Origin: JAXJSP01 sp036310005
GTDB lineage: Bacteria > Bacillota > Clostridia > Oscillospirales > Acutalibacteraceae
Assembly: GCA_036310005.1 (NCBI GenBank)
Contig: JAXJSP010000006.1
Span: 13,744-77,743 of the forward strand
Length of the DNA: 64,000 nucleotides
Direction of reading: 5' to 3'
A program made the position numbers and the translations under genes. Below the pieces are notes generated by a model, which ran no database searches, was not told the origin of the DNA, and saw nothing but the letters and a program-made list of their open reading frames with translations. How positions within the stretch are numbered: position 1 is the first letter of the stretch; the number at the start of each line of letters is the position of its first letter. Below are positions 43,628 through 52,698 of the stretch, one piece after another.

Positions 43628-45604
43628 TTATTTAATCATATTAAATAAATCTTCTTCGCTGATAATTCTGACACCGAGTGCCTGTGCTTTATCCAGTTTA
43701 CTGCCTGCGTTTTCACCGGCGAGCAAGTAATCGGTTTTTTTAGAAACAGACGATGACACTTTACCTGCGTTATTTTCAATAAATTCCTTTGCTTGTGTTC
43801 TTCCCATAGTAGGCAAAGTTCCCGTGATTACAAAAGTAAGCGATGCCAATTTATCACCTGAAAGGGAGTTTTTTTCCGCTTTCATATTTACTCCTGCATC
43901 TTTTAATTCATCAATAAGTCTTACGGAACTTTCTAAATTGAAGTATTCGAAAACGCTGTTTGCAATACCCTCTCCTATGCCTTCAATTTCGGTTAATTGC
44001 TCTAAAGACGCGTTCATTACACCGTCAATTGAGTCTAATTCATTTAACAGCAACTTTGCTGCAGTATCGCCTACAAGTCTTATTCCAAGACCGTACAGCA
44101 ATCTGTATGCATCGTTTGTTTTCGACTTATTAATTGCGTTTATTAAATTATCGGCTGTTTTTTCTCCCGACCTGTCAAGAGATAAAATATCTTGCTTTGT
44201 AATTTTATAAATATCGCTGATTGAATTAATCTTATTAATGCTTACTAATTGTTCAATCAATTTTTCTCCGAGTCCTTCGATATCCATGGCATTTCTTGAA
44301 GCAAAATGAATTATACTTTGTAAAAGTTGAGCAGGGCATGAAAGATTAACGCATCTGAGCACAGCCTCCCCTTCTTCTCTGACTAAACTGCTGTTACAGG
44401 AAGGGCAGACTGACGGAAGCGTAAAGACTGTATTACTGCGGTGTTTTGAAACTTTTACCACTTCGGGTATGATTTCGCCTGCTTTTCTGACGATTATACT
44501 GTCTCCTATTTGTATTTTGAGTTTATTAAGATTATCCTGATTGTGCAAAATTGCTCTTGAGACAGATGTTCCTGCAAGAAAAACAGGATCAAAGACGGCG
44601 GTGGGAGTAATAGCACCTGTTCTGCCGACGGTAACCTCAATATCCCGTAAAACGGTTTCTTTTTCCTCCGGCGGATATTTAAAAGCGACTGCCCATTTAG
44701 GAAATTTAGCAGTACTTCCTAAATTTTTTCTTAATTTCAAGTCATTGATTTTTACAACTGCACCGTCGATATCGAAATCGAGGGTGTCTTTGATTTTACC
44801 TATTCTTTCTATTTCTTCTATAACCTCGTCTATATCGGAACATTTTTTATAAAAAGGCAGAATGTTAAGTCCTAAATCTTTTAAATATTCTAACGACTCA
44901 ATATGTGTGTTAAAATCTTCAACTGATGATTTTTGCACATTAAATACAAAAATTTCAAGTTTTCTTTCGCTGGCAATTCGGGGGTTTTTCTGTCTTAAAG
45001 AGCCGGCTGCTGCGTTTCTCGGGTTTTTTGGCAGTTTACCGCCGACTGTTTGCTGTTGTTTTACAAAATTTTCAAAACTTGAGTGAGGCATATATACCTC
45101 GCCTCTAACCTCTAAAAACTCAACTTCCTTTTTTAGTTTTTGCGGCACGGACCTGATGGTCATCAAATTTGCGGTTACATTTTCGCCTGTAACACCGTCG
45201 CCCCTTGTTGAGCCTCTGACAAGTTTACCGTTTTCATACTCAAGTGATACTGAAAGTCCGTCAATCTTGGGCTCGACACTATATTCAACCGCGCCGAATT
45301 CCTGCTCGATTTTGCTTGCAAAACTGCGCACTTCTTCATAAGAAAACACGTCTTGCAAACTTTCCATTTTCACATCGTGAGTAACGTTATCAAATGTATT
45401 TACTGCTAATCCTCCGACCATTTGAGTCGGAGAATTTTCGGTTACAAGTTCGGGATATTCATGCTCAAGATGTTTAATTTCAAGCATGAGCATATCATAT
45501 TCGTAGTCATCAACCTCCGGGTCGTCCAAAACATAATATTTGTAATTTAAGTCTTCAACTTTTTTACATAAATTATCATATTTTTCTTTGATTGATTTTC
45601 TCAT
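43628..45604 (-). CDS. ligA: NAD-dependent DNA ligase
   Basis: 658 residues, full length. Ia domain with YYVLDDPEVDDYEYD, adenylation site EPKIDGLS with Lys113, RGDGVTGENVT, then OB fold (VGRTGAITPTAVFDPV), four-Cys zinc finger (CPSCNSSLV and CVNLSCPAQ), helix-hairpin-helix repeats and C-terminal BRCT domain (LTFVITGTLPTMGRTQAKEFI). Seals nicks in replication and repair. First gene of ligA-sbcD-sbcC. Confidence 0.98.
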   Translation of the reverse strand: MRKSIKEKYDNLCKKVEDLNYKYYVLDDPEVDDYEYDMLMLEIKHLEHEYPELVTENSPTQMVGGLAVNTFDNVTHDVKMESLQDVFSYEEVRSFASKIEQEFGAVEYSVEPKIDGLSVSLEYENGKLVRGSTRGDGVTGENVTANLMTIRSVPQKLKKEVEFLEVRGEVYMPHSSFENFVKQQQTVGGKLPKNPRNAAAGSLRQKNPRIASERKLEIFVFNVQKSSVEDFNTHIESLEYLKDLGLNILPFYKKCSDIDEVIEEIERIGKIKDTLDFDIDGAVVKINDLKLRKNLGSTAKFPKWAVAFKYPPEEKETVLRDIEVTVGRTGAITPTAVFDPVFLAGTSVSRAILHNQDNLNKLKIQIGDSIIVRKAGEIIPEVVKVSKHRSNTVFTLPSVCPSCNSSLVREEGEAVLRCVNLSCPAQLLQSIIHFASRNAMDIEGLGEKLIEQLVSINKINSISDIYKITKQDILSLDRSGEKTADNLINAINKSKTNDAYRLLYGLGIRLVGDTAAKLLLNELDSIDGVMNASLEQLTEIEGIGEGIANSVFEYFNLESSVRLIDELKDAGVNMKAEKNSLSGDKLASLTFVITGTLPTMGRTQAKEFIENNAGKVSSSVSKKTDYLLAGENAGSKLDKAQALGVRIISEEDLFNMIK

Positions 45605-45631
45605 TTAAACCCCCGCTGAAAACAAATTAAT

Positions 45632-45671
45632 AGCATAATATAATTATAAAATATTATGCTCATAAAATCAA
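45632..45671 (-). promoter_or_regulatory. ligA promoter inside an inverted repeat
   Basis: On minus TTGATT (45671-45666), 17 bases, TATAAT (45648-45643). The -10 box lies in the loop of a perfect 10-base inverted repeat, AGCATAATAT (45632-45641) and ATATTATGCT (45651-45660), which could be a repressor site. Confidence 0.6.
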
Positions 45672-45678
45672 TATTTAA

Positions 45679-45708
45679 AAGGCACCTGATTGTTAAATCA
45701 GATGCCTT
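45679..45708 (-). terminator. Terminator of the flavodiiron gene
   Basis: On minus AAGGCATCTGATT (45708-45696), loop TAAC, AATCAGGTGCCTT (45691-45679) followed by TTAAATATT. An A/T-rich T tract also exists on plus. Confidence 0.85.
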
Positions 45709-45713
45709 GTTTT

Positions 45714-47504
45714 TTAACCTATGGGCTCAAAGTCAGCCGCTGAGTGTTTACACAAAGGACAAATATAGTCGTCCGGTAAGGTATCGCCTTCATAAACATA
45801 TCCGCATACTTTGCACACAAAACCTTTTTTGCCTTCAGTTTCAGGCTTTGGTTTTACATTGTCCTGATAGTAAGTGTATGTCATTGTTTCTTTATCATTC
45901 ATTACTCTTGCTTCTGTTACAGAGCAAATGAACATACCGTGAGTATCAAGGTCAACATACTGTTCAACTTTTAAGGACATTACAGCATTGATATAATCAT
46001 TTAAAAACAGCAAACCGTTATCAGATTTTGTCGTTTCAAAGTTTTCAAATTTATTTACTGTTCTGCCGCTCTTAAAACCGAAAGTTTCAAAAACTCTGAA
46101 CGGTGCCTCAACAGACAAACAGTTAATATTCATTATTCCGGTTTGTTTTATAACATGATGCGAATAATTTTCTTTGTTGATTGTTACTGCTATTCTGTTT
46201 GGTGTATTGGTGACCTGAGTGACTGTATTAACAATAAGTCCGTTGTCCTTATTACCGTCATTTGAAGTAACAACATAAAGTCCGTAACCTATTTTAAACA
46301 AGGCGCTCATATCATTTTTATTTGCAGTATCGTTATCTCTTGCAACATATTCACTGCAAAGTTCGGTTGCTAATGCTTCTAACTGTTCTAAATTCTCGCT
46401 TTTGACAGCAGATTTAATGCTTACTGTTGTATTTGCATATCTTAAGTTTTTGCATCCGCCGAGCATATTTTTCATAACTTTAGCAGCAAGCGGTGCCCAG
46501 GAACCGTTTTCTATGAATGCTACTGTTTTATTCTGGAAATTGCGTTCAACCAAGTGATTTATAAACTGATGCATAAACGGGAAGATTTCCGCATTGTATG
46601 TTGTAGTCGCAAACACGATTTTACCGTATCTAAATGCATCTTCAACAGCCTCAGCCATATCCTCTCTTGCTAAGTCAATAACGCTGACTTTAGGAGCACC
46701 TTTTTGTTTTAATTTATCTGCAAGTATATTTACTGCCTGTTTGGTATTTCCGTAAACCGAAGTGTAGGCAATAACTATTCCGTCTGTTTCGACCGAGTAT
46801 GAAGACCATATATCATAAAGATTGATATAGTATCCCAAATTATCACTCAAAACAGGTCCGTGCAACGGACAAATAACTTCTATATCAAGTTCTGCTGCTT
46901 TTTTAAGCACGCTTTGTACCTGCGCACCGTATTTTCCTACAATACCGATGTAATATCTGCGCGCCTCACAAGCCCAGTCTTCATCAACATCCAACGCTCC
47001 GAATTTACCGAATCCGTCTGCCGAAAACAAAACTTTATCGGCGGAATCATAAGTCATCATTACCTCGGGCCAATGTACCATCGGGGCAAAAACAAAGGTT
47101 AGGTTATGTTTACCGAGAGATAAAGTTTCACCATTTTCAACTACAACCATACGCCCGCTGAAGTCATAGTCAAAAAACTGTTGCATCATAACAAATGTTT
47201 TTTGATTAGCAACGACTTTTGCATCGGGATAAGTCTTTAAGAAATTACAGATATTTGCAGAATGGTCGGGTTCCATGTGCTGGACAATTAAATAATCGGG
47301 TTTTTTGTCTGCTAAAACAGATGATAAATTATCAAGCCATTCATGAGTAAAATTTATATCGACAGTATCCATTACTGCAATTTTCTCATCTAAAATTACA
47401 TAAGAATTATACGACATACCGTTTGGTACAACATACTGTCCTTCAAACAAATCAACAGAATGGTCGTTTACGCCTACATATTTGATATCGTTAGTTATTT
47501 TCAT
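45714..47504 (-). CDS. Flavodiiron protein with flavin reductase and rubredoxin domains
   Basis: 596 residues with four domains. Residues 1-245: metallo-beta-lactamase-like diiron domain (QHMEPDHS, VHWPE, SADGFG and CPLHGP supply the ligands). About 247-395: flavodoxin domain, IVIAYTSVYGNTKQAV. About 400-545: flavin-reductase-like domain (NRIAVTINKENYSHHVI). 560-596: rubredoxin with VCKVCGYVY and CPLCK. Such proteins reduce O2 or NO to harmless products. Carrying its own rubredoxin and flavin reductase may let it take electrons directly from NAD(P)H, fitting an anaerobe under oxygen stress. Cytoplasmic, single gene with own promoter and terminator. Confidence 0.94.
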   Translation of the reverse strand: MKITNDIKYVGVNDHSVDLFEGQYVVPNGMSYNSYVILDEKIAVMDTVDINFTHEWLDNLSSVLADKKPDYLIVQHMEPDHSANICNFLKTYPDAKVVANQKTFVMMQQFFDYDFSGRMVVVENGETLSLGKHNLTFVFAPMVHWPEVMMTYDSADKVLFSADGFGKFGALDVDEDWACEARRYYIGIVGKYGAQVQSVLKKAAELDIEVICPLHGPVLSDNLGYYINLYDIWSSYSVETDGIVIAYTSVYGNTKQAVNILADKLKQKGAPKVSVIDLAREDMAEAVEDAFRYGKIVFATTTYNAEIFPFMHQFINHLVERNFQNKTVAFIENGSWAPLAAKVMKNMLGGCKNLRYANTTVSIKSAVKSENLEQLEALATELCSEYVARDNDTANKNDMSALFKIGYGLYVVTSNDGNKDNGLIVNTVTQVTNTPNRIAVTINKENYSHHVIKQTGIMNINCLSVEAPFRVFETFGFKSGRTVNKFENFETTKSDNGLLFLNDYINAVMSLKVEQYVDLDTHGMFICSVTEARVMNDKETMTYTYYQDNVKPKPETEGKKGFVCKVCGYVYEGDTLPDDYICPLCKHSAADFEPIG

Positions 47505-47535
47505 AATAATCCTCCGCTGTTTTTATATATAATGT

Positions 47536-47564
47536 ATTTTAGCATAACAGTTACTATAAATCAA
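47536..47564 (-). promoter_or_regulatory. Promoter of the flavodiiron gene
   Basis: On minus TTGATT (47564-47559), 17 bases, TAAAAT (47541-47536), about 32 bases before the start at 47504. Confidence 0.6.
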
Positions 47565-47593
47565 TTATAATTTTGACTGATATATACAAAAAA

Positions 47594-47654
47594 ATTGTGT
47601 CCTTACGGACACAAACATAAAAAGAAACACTTCCTTTTAGGAAGTGTTTCTTTT
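47594..47654 (-). terminator. Tandem terminators after the tRNA array
   Basis: Two hairpins in a row. The first on minus is AAAAGAAACACTTCCT/AGGAAGTGTTTCTTTT (47620-47635 with 47639-47654), 16 base pairs. The second is TTGTGTCC/GGACACAA (47595-47602 with 47607-47614) followed on minus by a run of seven T. Doubling is common behind heavily transcribed stable RNA genes. Confidence 0.85.
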
Positions 47655-47729
47655 GGAGCGGAATACGAGGCTCGAACTCGCTACCTCCACCTTGGCAAGG
47701 TGGCGCTCTACCAGATGAGCTAATTCCGC
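47654..47729 (-). tRNA. tRNA-Gly (GCC)
   Basis: Minus strand, 76 bases with encoded CCA. Acceptor GCGGAAT pairs with ATTCCGC, the D arm is GCTC/GAGC, the anticodon loop is TTGCCAA (anticodon GCC), and the T loop has TTCGAGC. Last of four tRNA genes in the transcript. Confidence 0.97.
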
Positions 47730-47736
47730 AAAACTA

Positions 47737-47812
47737 TGGTGCCTCCGATCGGAATCGAACCAATGACACGGGGATTTTCAGTCCCCTGCTCTACCGACTG
47801 AGCTACAGAGGC
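47737..47812 (-). tRNA. tRNA-Phe (GAA)
   Basis: Minus strand, 76 bases with encoded CCA. Acceptor GCCTCTG pairs with CGGAGGC, the anticodon stem is GGGGA/TCCCC with loop CTGAAAA (anticodon GAA), and the T loop is TTCGATT. Confidence 0.97.
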
Positions 47813-47818
47813 AGATAA

Positions 47819-47895
47819 TGGCGACCCGGATGGGGCTCGAACCCACGACCTCTAGCGTGACAGGCTAGCGTTCTAACCAGCTGAACTACCGGGCC
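47819..47895 (-). tRNA. tRNA-Asp (GTC)
   Basis: Minus strand, 77 bases with encoded CCA and discriminator G. Acceptor GGCCCGG pairs with CCGGGTC (one G-T), and the anticodon stem is CTAGC/GCTAG with loop CTGTCAC (anticodon GTC). Confidence 0.97.
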
Positions 47896-47900
47896 ACACA

Positions 47901-47976
47901 TGGTGGGAACAACAGGGCTCGAACCTGTGACCCCCTGCTTGTAAGGCAGGTGCTCTCCCAGCTGAGCTATGCTCCC
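47901..47976 (-). tRNA. tRNA-Val (TAC)
   Basis: Minus strand, 76 bases with encoded CCA. Acceptor GGGAGCA pairs with TGTTCCC, the anticodon loop is CTTACAA (anticodon TAC), and the T loop is TTCGAGC. First of the array; the gaps between the four genes are only 5 to 7 bases. Confidence 0.97.
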
Positions 47977-48020
47977 ATCTTCGTGCTAATTCGCCAATGT
48001 CATTACCGGCGACAGATGTT

Positions 48021-48049
48021 ATAATACTATAAACTTTTTAAAAAGTCAA
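48021..48049 (-). promoter_or_regulatory. Promoter of the tRNA array
   Basis: On minus TTGACT (48049-48044), 17 bases, TATTAT (48026-48021), 44 bases upstream of tRNA-Val and immediately after the hslO stop. Confidence 0.75.
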
Positions 48050-48072
48050 CACTTTTTTAGAATTTTTTATTA

Positions 48073-48948
48073 TTAATTTTTGCCTTTTGCGAGTTTTCTG
48101 AGCTGCATCGGAGAAAAATGATATTTCTTATCGCAAAAATGACATTTAACTGTTACAACAGGCATCTCCTCTGCGAGTTTTAACAAATCTTCTTTTCCTA
48201 ATGTCAACAATACCTTTTCGGTTCTTTCTCTTGAACACGGACAAACATAGTCCACTTGCTGTTCGCTTAATATTTCAACTTCAAATTCTTTTAAAGCGTT
48301 TTTGAGTATATCTTCAATGCTTACTCCCTCATCCATTAAGGTTGTTACGGGTTTTACATCTTTGATTGATTTTTCGAGTTTTTCAACTATGTCATCGCCC
48401 ACACCGGGTAACAACTGAATAATATATCCGCCCGCTTTTTTAACGCACAAATCAGGATTTACCAGTACGCCGAGCGCACATACTGTCGGAATTTGCTCGC
48501 TGACTGCATAATACGCGGTAATATCTTCTGCTATTTCGCCAGAAACGAGCGGAATAACACCGTTATACGGTTCTTTCAGTCCTAAATCTTTTAAGACATA
48601 CAAATTACCTTTTCCTATTGCTCCGCCTACATCCAACTTTCCGTTGCTTTTTAGCGGTATTTCAACAATAGGATTAACAGGATACCCTTTTACATTACCT
48701 TTTGAGTCGGCAACCGCGATAACAGCCTCAGCCGGTCCGTCGCCTGCAACTCTCAATGTTAAAGTATCTTTTTCACCTTTGAGCATATCACCCATCATTG
48801 ATGCTGCAGTCAGCAAGCGGCCTAATGCTGCTGTAATAACAGCGCTTGATAAATGATACTTTGCTGCTTTATCCACGATATCGGTCGAATCTACCGCAAC
48901 CGCATTTATAAACCCGTCTTTAGTTATACATCTTACTAATTTTCCCAT
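48073..48948 (-). CDS. hslO: Redox-regulated chaperone Hsp33
   Basis: 291 residues. N-terminal domain with VRCITKDGFINAVAVDSTD; central GAIGKGNLYVLKDLGLKEPY and GEIAEDITAYYAVSEQIPT; C-terminal redox switch with CPCS near 236 and CHFC near 268, the four zinc-binding cysteines. Becomes active under oxidative unfolding. Its ATG overlaps the stop of the methyltransferase gene by one base. Confidence 0.96.
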   Translation of the reverse strand: MGKLVRCITKDGFINAVAVDSTDIVDKAAKYHLSSAVITAALGRLLTAASMMGDMLKGEKDTLTLRVAGDGPAEAVIAVADSKGNVKGYPVNPIVEIPLKSNGKLDVGGAIGKGNLYVLKDLGLKEPYNGVIPLVSGEIAEDITAYYAVSEQIPTVCALGVLVNPDLCVKKAGGYIIQLLPGVGDDIVEKLEKSIKDVKPVTTLMDEGVSIEDILKNALKEFEVEILSEQQVDYVCPCSRERTEKVLLTLGKEDLLKLAEEMPVVTVKCHFCDKKYHFSPMQLRKLAKGKN

Positions 48949-49673
48949 TATTTTTTCCTCGTTATAAATAATTTTCTTTGAGTAAACTTATTTGGCTTTT
49001 TCATGGTATCAAAATCTAAAATTTCAACTGTTTCAAGTCCGCTGTTGTTTACTGCTTTTTTAATTTCGTCATCTGAATATGCTCTCTCGCTGAATTGTTC
49101 AAAATATCGGCTGTAAGAGTTATTGTTATTTCCGATAAAGAAATCTAAATCAATGTCCGTGATATTATTTTCGGTATAATTTTGCCACACGCAATATATA
49201 TTTTCATTTTCAATTACGAATGTGTTGTTTGCCAGTACCTGATTATGTTTATATTCGGTATTCATATCAAAAATAAACAAGCAATCTTTTTCCAAAAACA
49301 GGCTTACTTTATTAAACACCCGTTGCAACTTATCCGGCTCGACTATATGATTCAGGCTGTCGAGGGTACAAATTGCGCCATCCACGGTTCCGAACAAGTC
49401 TAACTCGCTTGCGTCCTGACATAAGCAGAGCAGATTTTCGTTTTTACTCTTTGCAACCTGTAACATTTCCTCGCTGATATCAACAGCAATAGTATCAATG
49501 CCTTTTTCAATCATATTTACTGCAATATCACCTGTGCCGCATGCTAAATCTAATAACAGTTTCGGCTTTTTTGAATATTTTTCAAATATATTTATTAAGT
49601 TATTTGTATAACAAACATAATCAAAATCTTCCATAAGTTTATCGTAAACCTGTGCAAAATACTCATACGCCAT
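48948..49673 (-). CDS. Class I SAM-dependent methyltransferase
   Basis: 241 residues. YFAQVYDKLM at the start and LLDLACGTGDIAVNMIEKG (SAM-binding motif I), VDISEEML (motif II) and ICTLDSLNHI. This set is common in Clostridia beside hslO or tRNA genes and its substrate is not known. Coupled by a one-base overlap to hslO. Confidence 0.88.
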   Translation of the reverse strand: MAYEYFAQVYDKLMEDFDYVCYTNNLINIFEKYSKKPKLLLDLACGTGDIAVNMIEKGIDTIAVDISEEMLQVAKSKNENLLCLCQDASELDLFGTVDGAICTLDSLNHIVEPDKLQRVFNKVSLFLEKDCLFIFDMNTEYKHNQVLANNTFVIENENIYCVWQNYTENNITDIDLDFFIGNNNNSYSRYFEQFSERAYSDDEIKKAVNNSGLETVEILDFDTMKKPNKFTQRKLFITRKK

Positions 49674-49715
49674 TATATCACTTCCTGAATGAAGATTTTA
49701 ACATATAAAAAATAC

Positions 49716-50345
49716 TTAGTCAACATTACCTGCTTTATTTAATTGTTCTATTTCATACAACCATGATACGTTTTTACTCTTTTTGATAATGACACAGTTT
49801 TTAACTCCGTTTTTTTCATAAATTAAAACATCGTCTTTTAAAGCCCCGCTTTTACAAACAGTGTTGATTAAATCTAAACACAGATTATAACTTTCCTTAT
49901 TAAATTTAATACTAAACTGCTTTTCAAAAAATTCAGACGCAATTACGGATATTATTATTTTTTTACTGTTGATTACCCCGAAATTATAGTCTTTCTTTTC
50001 GATATAATCAATTTTGCCGATTTTTGAAAATATATTTAAGACAAGTCTGTTCAGATTCGTATTATCATTAATCAAAACATAATTGTCATTAATTTTTCTT
50101 AAAATACTTCCGGGAGGCAAATTTATATAATCATTAATTTTAGTATCAAGTTTTAATATTTCATCAATCTTTGATAACACAACATCATTTTCATTATTAT
50201 TCTCATCGCAAAATCTCCATCCGCTGTCTTTTTGCTCAATAGGTCTTTGTCTGTAAAAACAGTCTATTATTTTTTCGCCTTTTAAAATATTTTTTGAAAC
50301 AATGCAATAGTCGTCTTTTTGGGACAAGTTAAAAACTTTATTCAA
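49716..50345 (-). CDS. DUF2185 (Imm33-like) protein
   Basis: 209 residues from a TTG start behind GAAGGTG. The N-terminal ~85 residues match DUF2185: DYCIVSKNILKG, then DSGWRFCDE and INLPPGSILRK. The remaining ~120 residues have no match that I recognise; they contain alternating strands (NFGVINSKKIIISVIA and DDVLIYEKNG). DUF2185 relatives occur as immunity proteins in polymorphic toxin loci, but no toxin gene is near, so this may be a housekeeping or orphan member. It is A/T-rich compared with its neighbours. Confidence 0.6.
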   Translation of the reverse strand: MNKVFNLSQKDDYCIVSKNILKGEKIIDCFYRQRPIEQKDSGWRFCDENNNENDVVLSKIDEILKLDTKINDYINLPPGSILRKINDNYVLINDNTNLNRLVLNIFSKIGKIDYIEKKDYNFGVINSKKIIISVIASEFFEKQFSIKFNKESYNLCLDLINTVCKSGALKDDVLIYEKNGVKNCVIIKKSKNVSWLYEIEQLNKAGNVD

Positions 50346-50451
50346 ATAAACACCTTCATATTAAAATAATAATTAATATGAAACACGCATCACAACTATT
50401 CTAATGACATATTGCACAATATAACCTGAAATTATTTGTCATCATAACGCA

Positions 50452-50480
50452 TTGACAAAAAGGCAAATAAAGGTTAAAAT
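50452..50480 (+). promoter_or_regulatory. Promoter of the orphan membrane protein gene
   Basis: TTGACA (50452-50457), 17 bases, TAAAAT (50475-50480), 45 bases before the ATG at 50526. Confidence 0.75.
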
Positions 50481-50525
50481 TTAATAAATATAATCGGAGT
50501 TTACTCCACTTTGCGAGGTTAAAAA

Positions 50526-51311
50526 ATGGAAAAATTAGCAAATCTATTTGAACTTGATAATGTAGTGTTATCTTACATAATCGGAATAATTGTAATTTTG
50601 CTTTCTGTTTTTATCAGTTTTATTTGTATTAAAAGCAAAGAAAACAATGTAAAAAGCGGTTTAGTGCTGTCAATTATTTCTCTTGTTATGTGCGCGGTTT
50701 CAAACTTTTGCGCATATCACTACATAATAACTATCGGCTGTATTACAAGCATCGTTGCATTGGCGTTTTCATTGGCCAAACTGAATTTAGCAGTAAACAA
50801 GAATAAAAACTTCCAGGTGAATTTATATTCTTTGTTTGTCAGAAATCTGATGCCGCTTTCAATAACTGCACTTCTTTTCGGACCTTTGTTTATTGATATT
50901 TCTTTTTACGGTGAGTCTGCAACATTTTATAAAATCTGGACATTATTCGGTATGAAAACAGTCGGTGTTTATGCTTTCTCGTTTGATACATTCAACATAA
51001 TTGCATTACTTGAATTGTGTTTGCTTGCGGCACTTGTAGGTGTTCAACTGTACACATTAATACAATTATTTATCAACCCGGACTACTGTGACAGTTGGAG
51101 TTTATTCCATTTAATTATTACTGTAATCGGTGTATTATTTGTTTACGGTATTTACACATCTGATAATTTCTTAATATTTGAGACTATGCCTTCTGTAAGT
51201 AATAATCTTACTCAGACATTTACAATTTACTTTATAATTATACTTGCTGTTATAAACAAGGTTGTTTACTTTAAGAGGGTTGATAAGCTTTTAAATAAGA
51301 ACGCTGCCTAA
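50526..51311 (+). CDS. Polytopic membrane protein of unknown function
   Basis: 261 residues with seven or so hydrophobic segments (about 15-37, 45-65, 67-85, 107-130, 150-175, 195-215, 230-247). A short hydrophilic N-terminus and a basic C-terminus ending LLNKNAA flank them. No motif was recognised. It has its own promoter and terminator and is the only plus-strand gene between 38.5 and 61.5 kb, so it stands apart from its neighbours. ATG follows GCGAGG. Confidence 0.75.
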   Translation: MEKLANLFELDNVVLSYIIGIIVILLSVFISFICIKSKENNVKSGLVLSIISLVMCAVSNFCAYHYIITIGCITSIVALAFSLAKLNLAVNKNKNFQVNLYSLFVRNLMPLSITALLFGPLFIDISFYGESATFYKIWTLFGMKTVGVYAFSFDTFNIIALLELCLLAALVGVQLYTLIQLFINPDYCDSWSLFHLIITVIGVLFVYGIYTSDNFLIFETMPSVSNNLTQTFTIYFIIILAVINKVVYFKRVDKLLNKNAA

Positions 51312-51331
51312 TCAAACATCAAAACATAATA

Positions 51332-51362
51332 AAAACCGCTTCGATTTGAAGCGGTTTTTTAT
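51332..51362 (+). terminator. Terminator of the orphan membrane protein gene
   Basis: AAAACCGCTTC (51332-51342), GATTT, GAAGCGGTTTT (51348-51358), T run. The flanking A run makes it usable for hisS on the other strand. Confidence 0.9.
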
Positions 51363-51371
51363 TTATCTAAA

Positions 51372-52679
51372 TTATTCAATACTGTCTTGCAACTGTTTAA
51401 ACTGAAGTTCAATGTTTTTGTTGTAAATAGTCTCTACAAGATTATCATTCAACTCAACTTCAGTTTCGGTTGAATCGTTCATATTTTTCAGTTTGGCTTT
51501 ATTACTTTTTATTTCTTCATCGCCTAAAACCAAAGTAAATTTTGCGCCTATCTTATTGGCATACTTCATCTGTGCTTTCAAGCCTCTGCCGGAGAGGTCT
51601 GTCAAAGCGCAAAAACCTTCCTGTCTGACTTTATCACAAAGCACATTTGCTTTTAAGGTGGCTTCTTCGCCCATTGGTGCAATATACAAAGTGCATCCTG
51701 CAGAGTCGGGAAGTTCGATATTTTGCGCTTGTAAAATAAGCATAAGTCTTTCTATACCCATACCAAAGCCGAGAGCCGGTGTCGGCTGACCGCCTATTTC
51801 TTCAATCAAACCGTCATATCGTCCGCCTCCGCAAACTGTAGATTGCGCTCCTAAATCATTTGACACAAACTCAAACACGGTTTTAGTGTAATAATCGAGG
51901 CCTCTTACTATTTTGGGGTTGACTTTATATTCGATATTTAATGCTTCTAACTGTTTTTTGACTTTTTCAAAATGTTCTTTACATTCGTCGCATAAAAATT
52001 CCAAAACAGTAGGTGCGTTTTCGCAAATCTTTTTGCACACCGGTGACTTGCAGTCTAAAATACGCATCGGATTTCTTTGCAATCTGTCTTTACAAGTATC
52101 ACACAGTTCATCACTTTGTGAGCCGAAATACTCTTTTAATGCATTTGAATAATTCTTTCTGCATTCGGGGCAGCCGATAGAATTAATTTCTAAACTTAAA
52201 TTTTTAACTCCTAACACATCAAAGCAGTTTTTAGCAAGGCTGATTACCTCTGCATCTGCAACCGGCGAATCAGAGCCGAAACATTCAACGCCGAACTGAT
52301 GAAACTCTCTTAATCTGCCTGCCTGTGGTTTTTCGTAACGATAACAGGATGTTATGTAAGATACTTTTTGAGGCAAGGGCAAATTATGCATACCGTGTTC
52401 TAAAAACGCTCTTGCCGCGCCTGCTGTACCCTCAGGTCTTAAAGATATACTTCTTCCGCCGTTGTCGTTAAAAGTATACATTTCTTTCTGTACAACATCG
52501 GTTGTATCTCCGACCGAACGGTTGAAAAGTTCGGTATGTTCAAAAACGGGGGTTCTCAGTTCATTAAAACCGTATAATTCGGCTATTTCAAGTAATTTGT
52601 TTTCAACAAATCTTAATTGATAACTTTGCTGCGGCAAAACATCTTGTGTTCCTTTAATTGCCTGAATGGAAAGTGCCAT
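51372..52679 (-). CDS. hisS: Histidyl-tRNA synthetase
   Basis: 435 residues, class II. Motif 1 region RTPVFEHTELF; motif 2 YRYEKPQAGRLREFHQFGVE; His-A loops RGLDYYTKTVFEF; motif 3 ALGFGMGIERL; C-terminal anticodon domain from ~335. SLRPEGTA is typical. It precedes no T-box-like leader; the only element upstream is the hairpin at 52699-52725. Confidence 0.97.
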   Translation of the reverse strand: MALSIQAIKGTQDVLPQQSYQLRFVENKLLEIAELYGFNELRTPVFEHTELFNRSVGDTTDVVQKEMYTFNDNGGRSISLRPEGTAGAARAFLEHGMHNLPLPQKVSYITSCYRYEKPQAGRLREFHQFGVECFGSDSPVADAEVISLAKNCFDVLGVKNLSLEINSIGCPECRKNYSNALKEYFGSQSDELCDTCKDRLQRNPMRILDCKSPVCKKICENAPTVLEFLCDECKEHFEKVKKQLEALNIEYKVNPKIVRGLDYYTKTVFEFVSNDLGAQSTVCGGGRYDGLIEEIGGQPTPALGFGMGIERLMLILQAQNIELPDSAGCTLYIAPMGEEATLKANVLCDKVRQEGFCALTDLSGRGLKAQMKYANKIGAKFTLVLGDEEIKSNKAKLKNMNDSTETEVELNDNLVETIYNKNIELQFKQLQDSIE

Positions 52680-52698
52680 ATAAATCTCCTTTAAATAA

